A DNA stretch of 64,000 nt from Streptomyces monomycini (GTDB lineage: Bacteria; Actinomycetota; Actinomycetes; Streptomycetales; Streptomycetaceae). The DNA lies in contig NZ_JAFIQY010000039.1 of the NCBI RefSeq assembly GCF_022271435.1, positions 1 to 64,000 of the forward strand, written 5' to 3'. Every line of letters begins with the position of its first letter. Position 1 is the stretch's first letter. The notes below the pieces were generated by a model that was not told the origin of the DNA, ran no database searches, and saw nothing but the letters and a program-made list of their open reading frames with translations. Both the position numbers and the translations under genes were made by a program. Shown here one piece after another: positions 32,510 through 40,186 of the stretch.

Positions 32510-33253
32510 TCAGGAGGCGTCGGGCGGTTCGAGGGCGGCGACGAGCACCGCGACGGTGGAGCGCTCACCGTCCGCCGGCTGCCCGGCGTCCGCCGCTGTC
32601 CCGACCGCGTCGCGTACGTCCCGCGCCACGTCCAGCGTCCGCCGGTCCGGCGCGACGGCCAGTTGGACGAGTACGTGCCCGTCCTCCACGCGGACCGGCC
32701 GGGACAGCGCACCCAGGGCCGGTACGAGACGAACGACTCCCGGGACCCGCAGCGCGGCCGTCTCCAGAGAGCCGGCGTCGGCCGTGGCCCCGCTCCCGCC
32801 CGGCGCGCCACCGGGAGGAGCGTCGTCGTCCCGGCCTCCGCCCGCTGCCTCTTCCCCCTCGTCGAGCAGGTCCGTGACCCGCACATCGACGACGGACACC
32901 TCCAGGCCCAGCCGCTCCGCCGCACACGCCAGCAGCGCTTCCCGCAGCAGGCCCGCGGAAGCCGGAACCGGGCGCCCGGCCGTGGCGGCGACTTCCGTCT
33001 CGATCAGCAGCGGTCCCGGCGGCAGCGCGCTCGGCGGTGACGGGACCGCCGCTTCCGGCGCGGCGTCCGCGTCCGCCACGGACAGCCGGAGCGTACCGAT
33101 CCGCAGCCCCGGCAGCGCGTCGCCCGCCTCCCGCAGCACCCCGGCGGCCGCCCGCTCGGCGATCCACGCCCCGTCCGACGGGCCGCCCAGCGGCAGCAGC
33201 CGGCCGAGTCCGAGCTGCCGTCGTACCGCCGTCACCAACTGGTCACCGGCCAC
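32510..33253 (-). CDS. hypothetical protein next to the Asp23 operon
   Basis: 247 residues rich in Ala, Gly, Asp and Pro. Two segments (SDGAWIAERAAAGVLREAGDALPGLRIGTLRLSV and ETAALRVPGVVRLVPALG...VEDGHVLVQLAVAPDRRTLDVARDVRDAV) have the alternating pattern of an Asp23-like fold, joined by an acidic linker. Such neighbours of Asp23 operons are often labelled nucleopolyhedrovirus P10 family protein, a name without functional content. Convergent with the enoyl-CoA hydratase gene and divergent from the asp23-like gene. Confidence 0.7.
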   Translation of the reverse strand: MAGDQLVTAVRRQLGLGRLLPLGGPSDGAWIAERAAAGVLREAGDALPGLRIGTLRLSVADADAAPEAAVPSPPSALPPGPLLIETEVAATAGRPVPASAGLLREALLACAAERLGLEVSVVDVRVTDLLDEGEEAAGGGRDDDAPPGGAPGGSGATADAGSLETAALRVPGVVRLVPALGALSRPVRVEDGHVLVQLAVAPDRRTLDVARDVRDAVGTAADAGQPADGERSTVAVLVAALEPPDAS

Positions 33254-33445
33254 CGGCCGTCACCTCTTTCCCGAACAGTCCTTCCACCTTGCCGCACACC
33301 CGGCCGGGCGGCAGGGTCGCATACCCGAATGGCGGCAACCCGACCACTCCGCTGCCGCATCCCCGCAGCGGGCCCGGGGAAGCCGCCTTACTGTGGAAAA
33401 CGGAGCGGCTGGCAGCTCCGACCCCTCGGAAAGGGACGATCGGCG

Positions 33446-33928
33446 ATGACCGAGAGCGCACAAGGTAACCGGCCCGAGCCGCGGACCGGAGACTCGCAGG
33501 GCAAGACGCTGGGGACCAAGCGGGGCGGCGGCGACCCCGCGACCCGTGGGCGTACCACCATCGCCGACGGTGTCGTGGAGAAGATCGCCGGCATGGCGGC
33601 CCGCGACGTCATGGGCGTGCACGCGATGGGCAGCGGCTTCGCCCGCACGCTCGGCGCGGTGCGCGACCGGGTGCCCGGCGGCAGCAAGTCGGTGACCCGC
33701 GGCGTCAAGGCCGAGGTCGGCGAGGTGCAGACCGCGCTGGACCTGGAGATCGTCGTCGAGTACGGCGTCTCCATCGCGGACCTCGCCCGGGCCGTACGGG
33801 AGAACGTCATCTCCGCCGTGGAGCGGATGACGGGCCTGGAGGTCGTCGAGGTCAACATCGCGGTGAGCGACGTGAAACTGCCCGACGACGAGGAGGACGA
33901 GGACGACGAGGAGCCGCGCCTCCAGTAG
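33446..33928 (+). CDS. Asp23/Gls24 family envelope stress protein
   Basis: 160 residues; after a hydrophilic start, GRTTIADGVVEKIAGMAARDVMGVHAMGSG and VQTALDLEIVVEYGVSIADLARAVRENVISAVERMTGLEVVEVNIAVSDV are the Asp23 domain; acidic tail (DDEEDEDDEE). Asp23 proteins coat the inner face of the membrane via AmaP and respond to envelope stress in Gram-positive bacteria. The ATG at 33446 with AAAGGG upstream is chosen. First gene of a five-gene operon ending with amaP. Confidence 0.9.
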   Translation: MTESAQGNRPEPRTGDSQGKTLGTKRGGGDPATRGRTTIADGVVEKIAGMAARDVMGVHAMGSGFARTLGAVRDRVPGGSKSVTRGVKAEVGEVQTALDLEIVVEYGVSIADLARAVRENVISAVERMTGLEVVEVNIAVSDVKLPDDEEDEDDEEPRLQ

Positions 33929-34010
33929 GCGGGCCGGTCCTCCAGACGACAGGCGCCGGGGCTCCGCTCCGCAGGACCCGGCCGGGGTGGTAGCGAAGGG
34001 AAGCGCGTAG

Positions 34011-34208
34011 ATGAGCATGGCCGTGGTCGGTCTGTTGGCCGGAATGGCGCTGGGCTTCGCCGGATACTTCGGCGGTTTCGGGGCCTTTGTGCTGGTGGCG
34101 GCGCTGGGCGCCATCGGATTCATCGTCGGGAAGTTCGTGGACGGCGACTTGGAGGCCGGGGAGTTCTTCCGGACCCGTACGGGCGACCGCGACGACCGGC
34201 GGAGGTGA
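34011..34208 (+). CDS. small membrane protein of the Asp23 operon (DUF2273-like)
   Basis: 65 residues with a Gly-rich hydrophobic core (residues 3-42, one hairpin or two short helices) followed by a charged tail DGDLEAGEFFRTRTGDRDDRRR. DUF2273 proteins of this size are regular members of asp23/amaP operons. It lies 82 nt after the first asp23 gene and 6 nt before the second. Confidence 0.8.
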   Translation: MSMAVVGLLAGMALGFAGYFGGFGAFVLVAALGAIGFIVGKFVDGDLEAGEFFRTRTGDRDDRRR

Positions 34209-34214
34209 CGCCCG

Positions 34215-34619
34215 GTGGCGACCGTGTCCCCCGCGGCCGCGGCACCCGGCGCCGCCCAGCCGGCCGTACCGGCCGGTGAACGGGGCGCCACGAGGATCGC
34301 GGACCGGGTCGTGGCCAAGATCGCCGCGCAGGCCGCCCGCGAGGCCCTGCGCGACGCGTCCACGGAACCCGCCGATGCCCACGCGTCGGTGACGGTGCGC
34401 CGGCGCGACGGACGGCGGGACTTCGGCGAGGCCCGGGTACGGGTCGCCGTCGAACTGGGCTACCCCTCCGACATCGGCGCCCAGTGCGGCGCCGTACGAC
34501 GGCAGGTCACCCAGCGGGTCCGCGAACTGGCCGGCATGTCGGTGCCCGAGGTGTCCGTCCAGGTCGAGCGGCTGCACGCGCCCCAGATGGAGCGGTCCGG
34601 CCGGGGGAGGGTGCGATGA
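34215..34619 (+). CDS. second Asp23/Gls24 family protein
   Basis: 134 residues with GATRIADRVVAKIAAQAAREALRD and RVRVAVELGYPSDIGAQCGAVRRQVTQRVRELAGMSVPEVSVQVERL, the Asp23 fold without the acidic tail of the first copy. GTG start at 34215; its TGA overlaps the next ATG (ATGA), so the two are coupled. A paralogue partner for hetero-assembly is likely. Confidence 0.87.
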   Translation: MATVSPAAAAPGAAQPAVPAGERGATRIADRVVAKIAAQAAREALRDASTEPADAHASVTVRRRDGRRDFGEARVRVAVELGYPSDIGAQCGAVRRQVTQRVRELAGMSVPEVSVQVERLHAPQMERSGRGRVR

Positions 34620-35407
34620 ACGACGACGATCCCGATCTGCGGCACACCCAGCGGCTGCCCACCCTCGACAAGTCGGCGGGCGCCACGGCGGTCCCGCCCG
34701 GCGAGGGCGGCCCCGGCACTCCTTCCGGTCAGGGCGGCTCCGGTCCTTCGGACGGCCCGGACAACCCGGACCCCCGGGGCGATTCCGGCCCTCCGGGCGG
34801 CGGCCCCGGGCAGACCGGCCCGGCGGACACCGGGCAGTCCCCCCGCGAGGAGACGGACGGCGGCGGCCGGGCCCGGCGCTTCTGGGCGGCCCGGCGCGTA
34901 CCGTCCACACTGGTCGCGCTCGTCGTGCTCGGCGCCGCCGGACTGCTGCTGTACGACGTGGCCGCCGTACGCGCCGACCGCCCCGCGATGGCCTGGCGCA
35001 AACGCCTCGCCACCGAGCTGGCGTCCCGCCACCTGGACGACGTCTGGGTCCTCGCGGGCGCCGCGGTGGCCGTGGCCCTCGGCATCTGGCTGCTGGTGCT
35101 GGCGCTGACCCCCGGCCTGCGCGGCGTGCTGCCGATGCGGCGCACGACACCGGACGTACGCGGCGGCCTGGACCGCGCCGCGGCCGCCCTGGTGCTGCGC
35201 GACCGGGCCATGGAGGTGCCGGGCGTGCAGTCCGTACGGGTCGCCGTCGGCCGCCGCCGGGCCAAGGCACGCGCGGTCTCGCACTTCCGCGAACTGGACG
35301 AGGTACGGAGCGACCTGAACACGGCGCTCGGCGACGGGCTGCGGCAGCTGGGCCTCGCCCGGCGTCCGGCGCTGTCCGTACGGGTGCGCCGGTCGGCGAA
35401 GAGGTGA
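34616..35407 (+). CDS. DUF6286-type membrane protein of the Asp23 operon
   Basis: 263 residues. N-terminal 90 residues are disordered (Gly, Pro, Asp rich), then two transmembrane helices (about 100-118 and 143-165) separated by a basic loop, and a C-terminal cytoplasmic domain (DRAAAALVLRDRAMEVPGVQSVRVAVGRRRAKARAVSHF) with an Asp23-like alpha/beta pattern. Overlaps the previous gene by 4 nt and the next by 4 nt. Confidence 0.82.
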   Translation: MNDDDPDLRHTQRLPTLDKSAGATAVPPGEGGPGTPSGQGGSGPSDGPDNPDPRGDSGPPGGGPGQTGPADTGQSPREETDGGGRARRFWAARRVPSTLVALVVLGAAGLLLYDVAAVRADRPAMAWRKRLATELASRHLDDVWVLAGAAVAVALGIWLLVLALTPGLRGVLPMRRTTPDVRGGLDRAAAALVLRDRAMEVPGVQSVRVAVGRRRAKARAVSHFRELDEVRSDLNTALGDGLRQLGLARRPALSVRVRRSAKR

Positions 35408-36021
35408 GCACGACGATGCGCAAGGTCCTGCGAACGGTCAACCGGGTACTGCTGGCCCTGACGGGCCTGGTCCTGATCGTTGTCGGCGCCACGGTGCTGC
35501 TCGGCGGCTTCGACCTGCCGGGCAAGTGGGGCTTCGACCTGCCGACCGGCGGACGCTGGTCCCGGCCCGACGACGTGCTGCTGCGCGACGCGGACCGCAC
35601 CCGCTGGACGGACAGCGGCTGGTGGTGGCCGGTGGTCATCGCGGTCCTGGCCGTCCTCGTCCTGCTGGCGCTGTGGTGGCTGCTGTGCCAGTTCCGGCGG
35701 CACCGGCTGCGCGAGATCCTCGTGGACAGCGGCGACGGCGAGGGCGCCCAGCTGCGCGGCCGCGCGCTGGAGAACGTCCTGACGGCCGAGTCCGAGTCGC
35801 TGGACGGGGTCGACCGGGCCCGCGTCCACCTCACCGGCCGCCGCACCGAACCCCGCGTACGAGCCGGCCTGGCACTCGCCCCGCACGCGAACCCCTGCGC
35901 CGTGATCGCCCGCCTCTCCTCGGAGTCCATCACCCACGCCCGCACCTCGGCCGGCCTGGAACGGCTGCCTGCCGAGGTACGGCTGCGGGCGGTCAAGCAC
36001 CGGGCGGAGCGGGTGACTTAG
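35404..36021 (+). CDS. amaP: alkaline shock response membrane anchor AmaP
   Basis: 205 residues. Two transmembrane helices (about 10-32 and 70-95) with an intervening extracytoplasmic loop, followed by a cytoplasmic alpha/beta domain (LENVLTAESESLDGVDRARVHLTGRRTEPRVRAGLALAP). AmaP anchors Asp23 to the membrane in staphylococci. GTG at 35404 overlaps the upstream stop; an ATG 12 nt later is an alternative. Last gene of the operon. Confidence 0.85.
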   Translation: MSTTMRKVLRTVNRVLLALTGLVLIVVGATVLLGGFDLPGKWGFDLPTGGRWSRPDDVLLRDADRTRWTDSGWWWPVVIAVLAVLVLLALWWLLCQFRRHRLREILVDSGDGEGAQLRGRALENVLTAESESLDGVDRARVHLTGRRTEPRVRAGLALAPHANPCAVIARLSSESITHARTSAGLERLPAEVRLRAVKHRAERVT

Positions 36022-36090
36022 CGGGGCACATCGCGAGGCGTGCGCCTTTCGGTGCGGTTCGCCGCTTCGCGCACGGTCCCCAGCCAAGGC

Positions 36091-37608
36091 TCAGACGGTG
36101 AGGTGCTGCTCGGTGCCGGAGCCGTTGGCCGTCGTCTCGGGGGCGATGCCGTGCTGCTCTTCTTCGGGGCGGCCCTTCTCGGGCAGCAGGAAGGTGATCG
36201 CGAAGAAGGCCACCAGCAGGCACGCCTGGACGAGCAGCGCGCGGTGGAAGCCGCCGGTGAAGTCACCGGCCTCGGCCCGGGCGAAGAACACCGAGCCGAA
36301 GACCGCGACGCCGAGGGAGCCGCCGACTGCCTGGACCGCCGACAGGACACCGGAGGCGGAACCGATCTCGTCGTCGTCGACCGCGGCCAGGATGAAGCTG
36401 AACAGGGCAGCGATCACCATGCCGGCGCCGACGCCCGCCACCGCCACGCCGGGAACGATGTCCCAGATCGAGAACGAGGCGGCGTCGAGGCCGTCGAGCT
36501 CGCACCACAGCACGGCCGCGCCGGCCAGTTGGACGAGCGGTCCGATCTGGAGCACCTTGCGGCCGATCTTGTCGGCGAGGAACGCGCCGCTGACGGCGCC
36601 GCCGATCGCGGTCCCCACGGCGAGGGGCAGATTGCCCAGCCCCGCGTCACCGGCAGTGAAGTGCCGGCCGATCTGCAGGAACAGGGTCAGCACGAGCTGG
36701 GTGCCGATGAGCCCGCCGAAGAACAGGGCGATACCGCCGAGCCCGACGGTGAAGGCCGGCTTGCGCAGCAGGGCCGGGGTCACCAGCGGCTCGCGGCCCG
36801 CGGCGGCCGTGCGGCGCTGCCGGAGGGCGAAGAGGGCGAAACCGAGCACCGAGGCGGCCATGGACAGCCACGTCCACAGCGGCCAGCCGTTCTCCTGCCC
36901 CTGGTTGAGCGGCAGCACCAGCAGGGCGCAGGACGCCACGACCAGGGCGGCGCCGGTCATGTCGACCCGTACGGTACGGTCGCCCGCCTTCTTGGGCACG
37001 AACGTCGCGGCGACGATCAGTGCCGCGATGCCGATGGGCAGGTTGATCAAAAACACCGACCGCCAGCCGAGGCCGAAGAAGTCGCCCTCGATGAGGAAGC
37101 CGCCCAGGACCGGGCCGATGATGCCGCCCAGGCCGAGCACGGGTCCGAAGATCGCGAAGGCCTTGGTGAGTTCGGGGCCGGAGAAGTTCTCCCGCAGCAG
37201 GCCCAGACCCTGGGGCAGCAGCATCGCTCCGGCGATGCCCTGCAGCAGCCGGAAAGCGATCAGCGACTCGATGTTCGGCGCCGTCGCGCACAGCAGCGAG
37301 CTCACGGTGAAGGCCGCCAGCCCGATCAGGAACATCCGGCGTCGCCCGTAGCGGTCGCCGAGCCGGCCGCCGAGCACGAGCCCGGCGCCCAGGGTGAGGG
37401 CGTAGCCGCCGATCACCCACTGCAGTCCGACGGAACCGGCGCCGAGGGACGTCTCCAGGTCCGGTCCGGCGACGTTGACGATCGAGGCGTCCAGGAGATC
37501 CATGATCTCCGCGACGATCATCACCGCCAGGATCAGCCACCGCCACCGGTAGGGCTCGGCCGTCTCGACAGGGGCGGGGGACGGGTCGTGCACGCCAGGT
37601 ACCTCCAT
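36091..37608 (-). CDS. MFS drug-type efflux transporter (DHA2 family, 14 TM)
   Basis: 505 residues with about fourteen hydrophobic helices. LDASIVNVAGPDLETSLG is the DHA2 motif D1 region, GGRLGDRYGRRRMFLIGLAAF is MFS motif A, and FRLLQGIAGAMLLPQGLGLL resembles motif C's neighbourhood. Proton-driven export of drugs or metabolites is expected. It is divergent from a MarR-type regulator 97 bp away, the standard pairing for a ligand-induced efflux pump. Confidence 0.9.
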   Translation of the reverse strand: MEVPGVHDPSPAPVETAEPYRWRWLILAVMIVAEIMDLLDASIVNVAGPDLETSLGAGSVGLQWVIGGYALTLGAGLVLGGRLGDRYGRRRMFLIGLAAFTVSSLLCATAPNIESLIAFRLLQGIAGAMLLPQGLGLLRENFSGPELTKAFAIFGPVLGLGGIIGPVLGGFLIEGDFFGLGWRSVFLINLPIGIAALIVAATFVPKKAGDRTVRVDMTGAALVVASCALLVLPLNQGQENGWPLWTWLSMAASVLGFALFALRQRRTAAAGREPLVTPALLRKPAFTVGLGGIALFFGGLIGTQLVLTLFLQIGRHFTAGDAGLGNLPLAVGTAIGGAVSGAFLADKIGRKVLQIGPLVQLAGAAVLWCELDGLDAASFSIWDIVPGVAVAGVGAGMVIAALFSFILAAVDDDEIGSASGVLSAVQAVGGSLGVAVFGSVFFARAEAGDFTGGFHRALLVQACLLVAFFAITFLLPEKGRPEEEQHGIAPETTANGSGTEQHLTV

Positions 37609-37634
37609 GGTGAAGTAATTCCATCATGAAGGTA
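37600..37634. promoter_or_regulatory. possible MarR operator over the MFS start
   Basis: TACCT (37600-37604) and AGGTA (37630-37634) bracket a 35-bp AT-richer segment containing TTCCATCATGAA, an imperfect palindrome, right across the MFS start codon and promoter. Confidence 0.3.
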
Positions 37635-37704
37635 AAGTGGTGGCGGTAGGTTGTCAAAGCGGGACGACCGTGCGGACCGCGGGACAGGAGAGAAGGCCGG
37701 AAGC

Positions 37705-38235
37705 ATGGAGGAAGCAGTGCGCGACGGTGTCGCGGAGCAGCGTGAGCGGCTGATGGAGTCGCTGAGGATCCACGGCGGCCACTACGCCGAACTCAGCCGG
37801 CGCTTCGCCGCCTGGCTGGGCCTGCACTCCACGGACGCGACCGCCGTCTTGGAGATCGCCGCCGCCGAGGAGCGCGGCACGCCCCTGTCACCGGCGCGGC
37901 TGAGCGAGCGGATCTCCCTGTCCACGGGCGCCACCACCGCGCTGCTGAACCGTCTCGAAGCGGCGGGGCACATCACGCGGGCCCGCGAGCACTCCGACCG
38001 GCGCATCGTCACACTGCGCGGCGGCGGGCACATCCAGGAGCGGGCGGACGAGTTCTTCGGCCCGCTCGCCCACCGCCTCGACGCCGCGATGTCGCACTAT
38101 CCGCCCCAGTTCCTGGCACAGGTCGAAGCGTTCATGGCTGACCTGAACACCGCCATGGACAACCACCTCACGGAACGGGACGCGGTGACACCGCGCTCCC
38201 TCCGCAGCCCTGATCCGGATGGGCGGACTCCCTGA
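37705..38235 (+). CDS. MarR-family transcriptional regulator
   Basis: 176 residues. Winged helix: LSPARLSERISLSTGATTALLNRLEAAGHITRAREHSDRRIVTLR, the recognition helix and DxR wing of MarR proteins; flanking helices form the dimer. The ATG at 37705 is preferred over the TTG at 37651 because the earlier stretch is not conserved. Expected to repress the divergent MFS pump until a ligand binds. Confidence 0.88.
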   Translation: MEEAVRDGVAEQRERLMESLRIHGGHYAELSRRFAAWLGLHSTDATAVLEIAAAEERGTPLSPARLSERISLSTGATTALLNRLEAAGHITRAREHSDRRIVTLRGGGHIQERADEFFGPLAHRLDAAMSHYPPQFLAQVEAFMADLNTAMDNHLTERDAVTPRSLRSPDPDGRTP

Positions 38236-38280
38236 CAGGGCGCACATGCCCCACGCCTCCGACTTCCGGACCGGGACATG

Positions 38281-38311
38281 TTGCGTTGGAGTGCGCTCCA
38301 ACTCCTAGGTT
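38281..38311 (+). promoter_or_regulatory. MerR-type promoter of the aldo/keto reductase
   Basis: TTGCGT (38281-38286), 19-bp spacer, TAGGTT (38306-38311), with the palindrome GTTGGAGTGCGCTCCAAC (38285-38302) filling the spacer. The overlong spacer with a central dyad is the hallmark of MerR activation. The -10 ends 7 nt before the ATG, so the mRNA is probably leaderless. Confidence 0.75.
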
Positions 38312-38318
38312 CGGCAGC

Positions 38319-39329
38319 ATGCGATACAGCAAACTCGGAACAACCGGGCTGGAAGTCTCCGCCATCGCCCTCGGCTGCATGAGCTTCGGTGAGCCGGACC
38401 GGGGCGGCGAACCCTGGTCGCTGGGTGCGGACGCCAGCCGGGAGATCATCAAGCAGGCCCTGGAGGGCGGCGTCAACTTCCTCGACACGGCCAACGGGTA
38501 CAGCGCCGGAAGCAGCGAGGAGATCATCGGCCAGGCGGTCAGGGACTTCACCCGGCGCGAGGAGGTCGTTCTCTCCACCAAGGTCTGGATGCGGATGCGC
38601 CCCGGCCCGAACGGTGCCGGGCTGTCCCGCAAGGCGATCTTCGCCGAGCTCGACGCCTCCCTGAAGCGGCTGGGGACCGACTACATCGACCTGTACCAGA
38701 TCCACCGCTGGGACTACGACACCCCGATCGAGGAAACCCTCGAAGCGCTGCACGACGTGGTCAAGTCCGGGAAGGTCCGCTACATCGGAGCCTCTTCCAT
38801 GTACGCCTGGCAGTTCGCCAAGGCCCTGTACCTGGCCGACCTGAACGGCTGGACCCGGTTCGTGTCCATGCAGGACCACTACAACCTCATCCACCGAGAA
38901 GCGGAGCGGGAGATGCTCCCGCTCTGCGCCGACCAGGGCATCGGCGTGATCCCGTGGAGCCCGCTGGCGCGGGGCAGGCTGACGCGGGCCCGGGACACCG
39001 CCACGGCGCGTGCCGGGACCGACGAGGGCGGCAAGATCCTCTACCGCGACGAGGACCAGGCAGTGGCCGAGCGCGTCCACGAGATCGCGGGCGAGCGCGG
39101 TCTGTCCCCGGCCCAGGTCGCCCTGGCCTGGGTCATGCGCCACCCGGTGGTGACCTCGCCCGTCGTCGGGGTCACCAAGCCGGCCCAGCTGGCCGACGCG
39201 GTCGCCGCGGTGGACGTCGAACTCGACGAGGACGAGGCCGCCTACCTGGAGGAGCCCTACCAGCCGCACGAGGCCGCCTACCTGGAGGAGTCCTTCTACA
39301 AGCCGCAGCCTGTGGCGGGCTCCCGGTAG
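38319..39329 (+). CDS. aldo/keto reductase
   Basis: 336 residues, (beta/alpha)8 NADPH oxidoreductase. The catalytic tetrad is visible: Asp and Tyr in FLDTANGYSAG, Lys in VVLSTKVWM, His in LYQIHRWDYD; the cofactor end is VVGVTKPAQLADAV. Starts at ATG 38319. The C-terminus has a duplicated PHEAAYLEE stretch. Its promoter looks MerR controlled, so it probably responds to an oxidant or electrophile; the MerR protein is not adjacent. Confidence 0.92.
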   Translation: MRYSKLGTTGLEVSAIALGCMSFGEPDRGGEPWSLGADASREIIKQALEGGVNFLDTANGYSAGSSEEIIGQAVRDFTRREEVVLSTKVWMRMRPGPNGAGLSRKAIFAELDASLKRLGTDYIDLYQIHRWDYDTPIEETLEALHDVVKSGKVRYIGASSMYAWQFAKALYLADLNGWTRFVSMQDHYNLIHREAEREMLPLCADQGIGVIPWSPLARGRLTRARDTATARAGTDEGGKILYRDEDQAVAERVHEIAGERGLSPAQVALAWVMRHPVVTSPVVGVTKPAQLADAVAAVDVELDEDEAAYLEEPYQPHEAAYLEESFYKPQPVAGSR

Positions 39330-39425
39330 TCCGGGCGGGCCTTCGACGAGTCCTCGGCCTCGCCCTTCCCGGCCCTGAGCAGCGGACGTCCACGATGAGA
39401 ACGGTGCTCAGTCCGAGCCCCGCCC

Positions 39426-40181
39426 TCAGAACCCCCGCCGCTTCCCCCCGTCCACCGGCACCATCACCCCGGTGACGTACGACGCCGCGGGCGACAGCAG
39501 GAACGCGGCCGTCCGGCCGAATTCCTCCGGTTCGCCGTAGCGGCGCAGGGGGATGGAGGCGCTGTTGCGGGCGCGGGACTCCTCCGGGTCTGCGGACAGC
39601 GCGTCCAGCTGGGTCATCCGGTCCGTGGCGATACGGCCCGGCAGGACGCCGAAGACGCGGATGCCGCGCGGGCCCAGTTCGTCGGCGAGGGCCTTGGCGT
39701 AGCCCGCGAGGCCGGGGCGCAGGCCGTTGGAGACGGCCAGGCCGTCGATGGGCTCGTGGACCGAGCCGGACAGGACGAAGCCGATCGCGCCGCCGTCGCC
39801 GAGTGCGGCGGACGCCGTGCGGGCGAGCCGTACCGCGCCGAGGAAGACCGACTCGAACGCCGCCTGCCACTGGTCGTCGGTGGTGCCGGTGGGCGTGCCC
39901 GGGGGCGGGCCGCCGACGCTGACGAGGATGCCGTCGAGGCGGCCGAAGCGCTCGCGGGCGGTGTCGACCAGGCGCGCGGCGGCGTCCGGGTCGGCGTTGT
40001 CGGCGGCGACACCGTGCGCGCGGTCGCCGAGCGAGGCCGCGGCGGCCTGGGCGCTGTCCGCGCTGCGGCCGCTGAGGACGACGTTCGCGCCGTCGGCGAC
40101 CAGTTCCCGCGCGGTGGCGAAGCCGAGGCCGCGGGTGGCGCCGGTGACGATGTAGGTCCGGTCGGTGAGTCCTAGATCCAT
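39426..40181 (-). CDS. SDR-family oxidoreductase, atypical active site
   Basis: 251 residues. Cofactor site VTGATRGLGFATAREL and SVGGPPPG in place of NNAG, end VDGGKRRGF. The usual YxxxK is not present: the region reads NGLRPGLAGYAKALADEL, so Lys is kept but Tyr stands two rather than four positions before it. Members with this pattern exist, but which residue donates the proton is unclear. It starts 5 nt after the end of the GH15 gene and may be co-transcribed. Confidence 0.85.
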   Translation of the reverse strand: MDLGLTDRTYIVTGATRGLGFATARELVADGANVVLSGRSADSAQAAAASLGDRAHGVAADNADPDAAARLVDTARERFGRLDGILVSVGGPPPGTPTGTTDDQWQAAFESVFLGAVRLARTASAALGDGGAIGFVLSGSVHEPIDGLAVSNGLRPGLAGYAKALADELGPRGIRVFGVLPGRIATDRMTQLDALSADPEESRARNSASIPLRRYGEPEEFGRTAAFLLSPAASYVTGVMVPVDGGKRRGF

Positions 40182-40186
40182 GGGGG

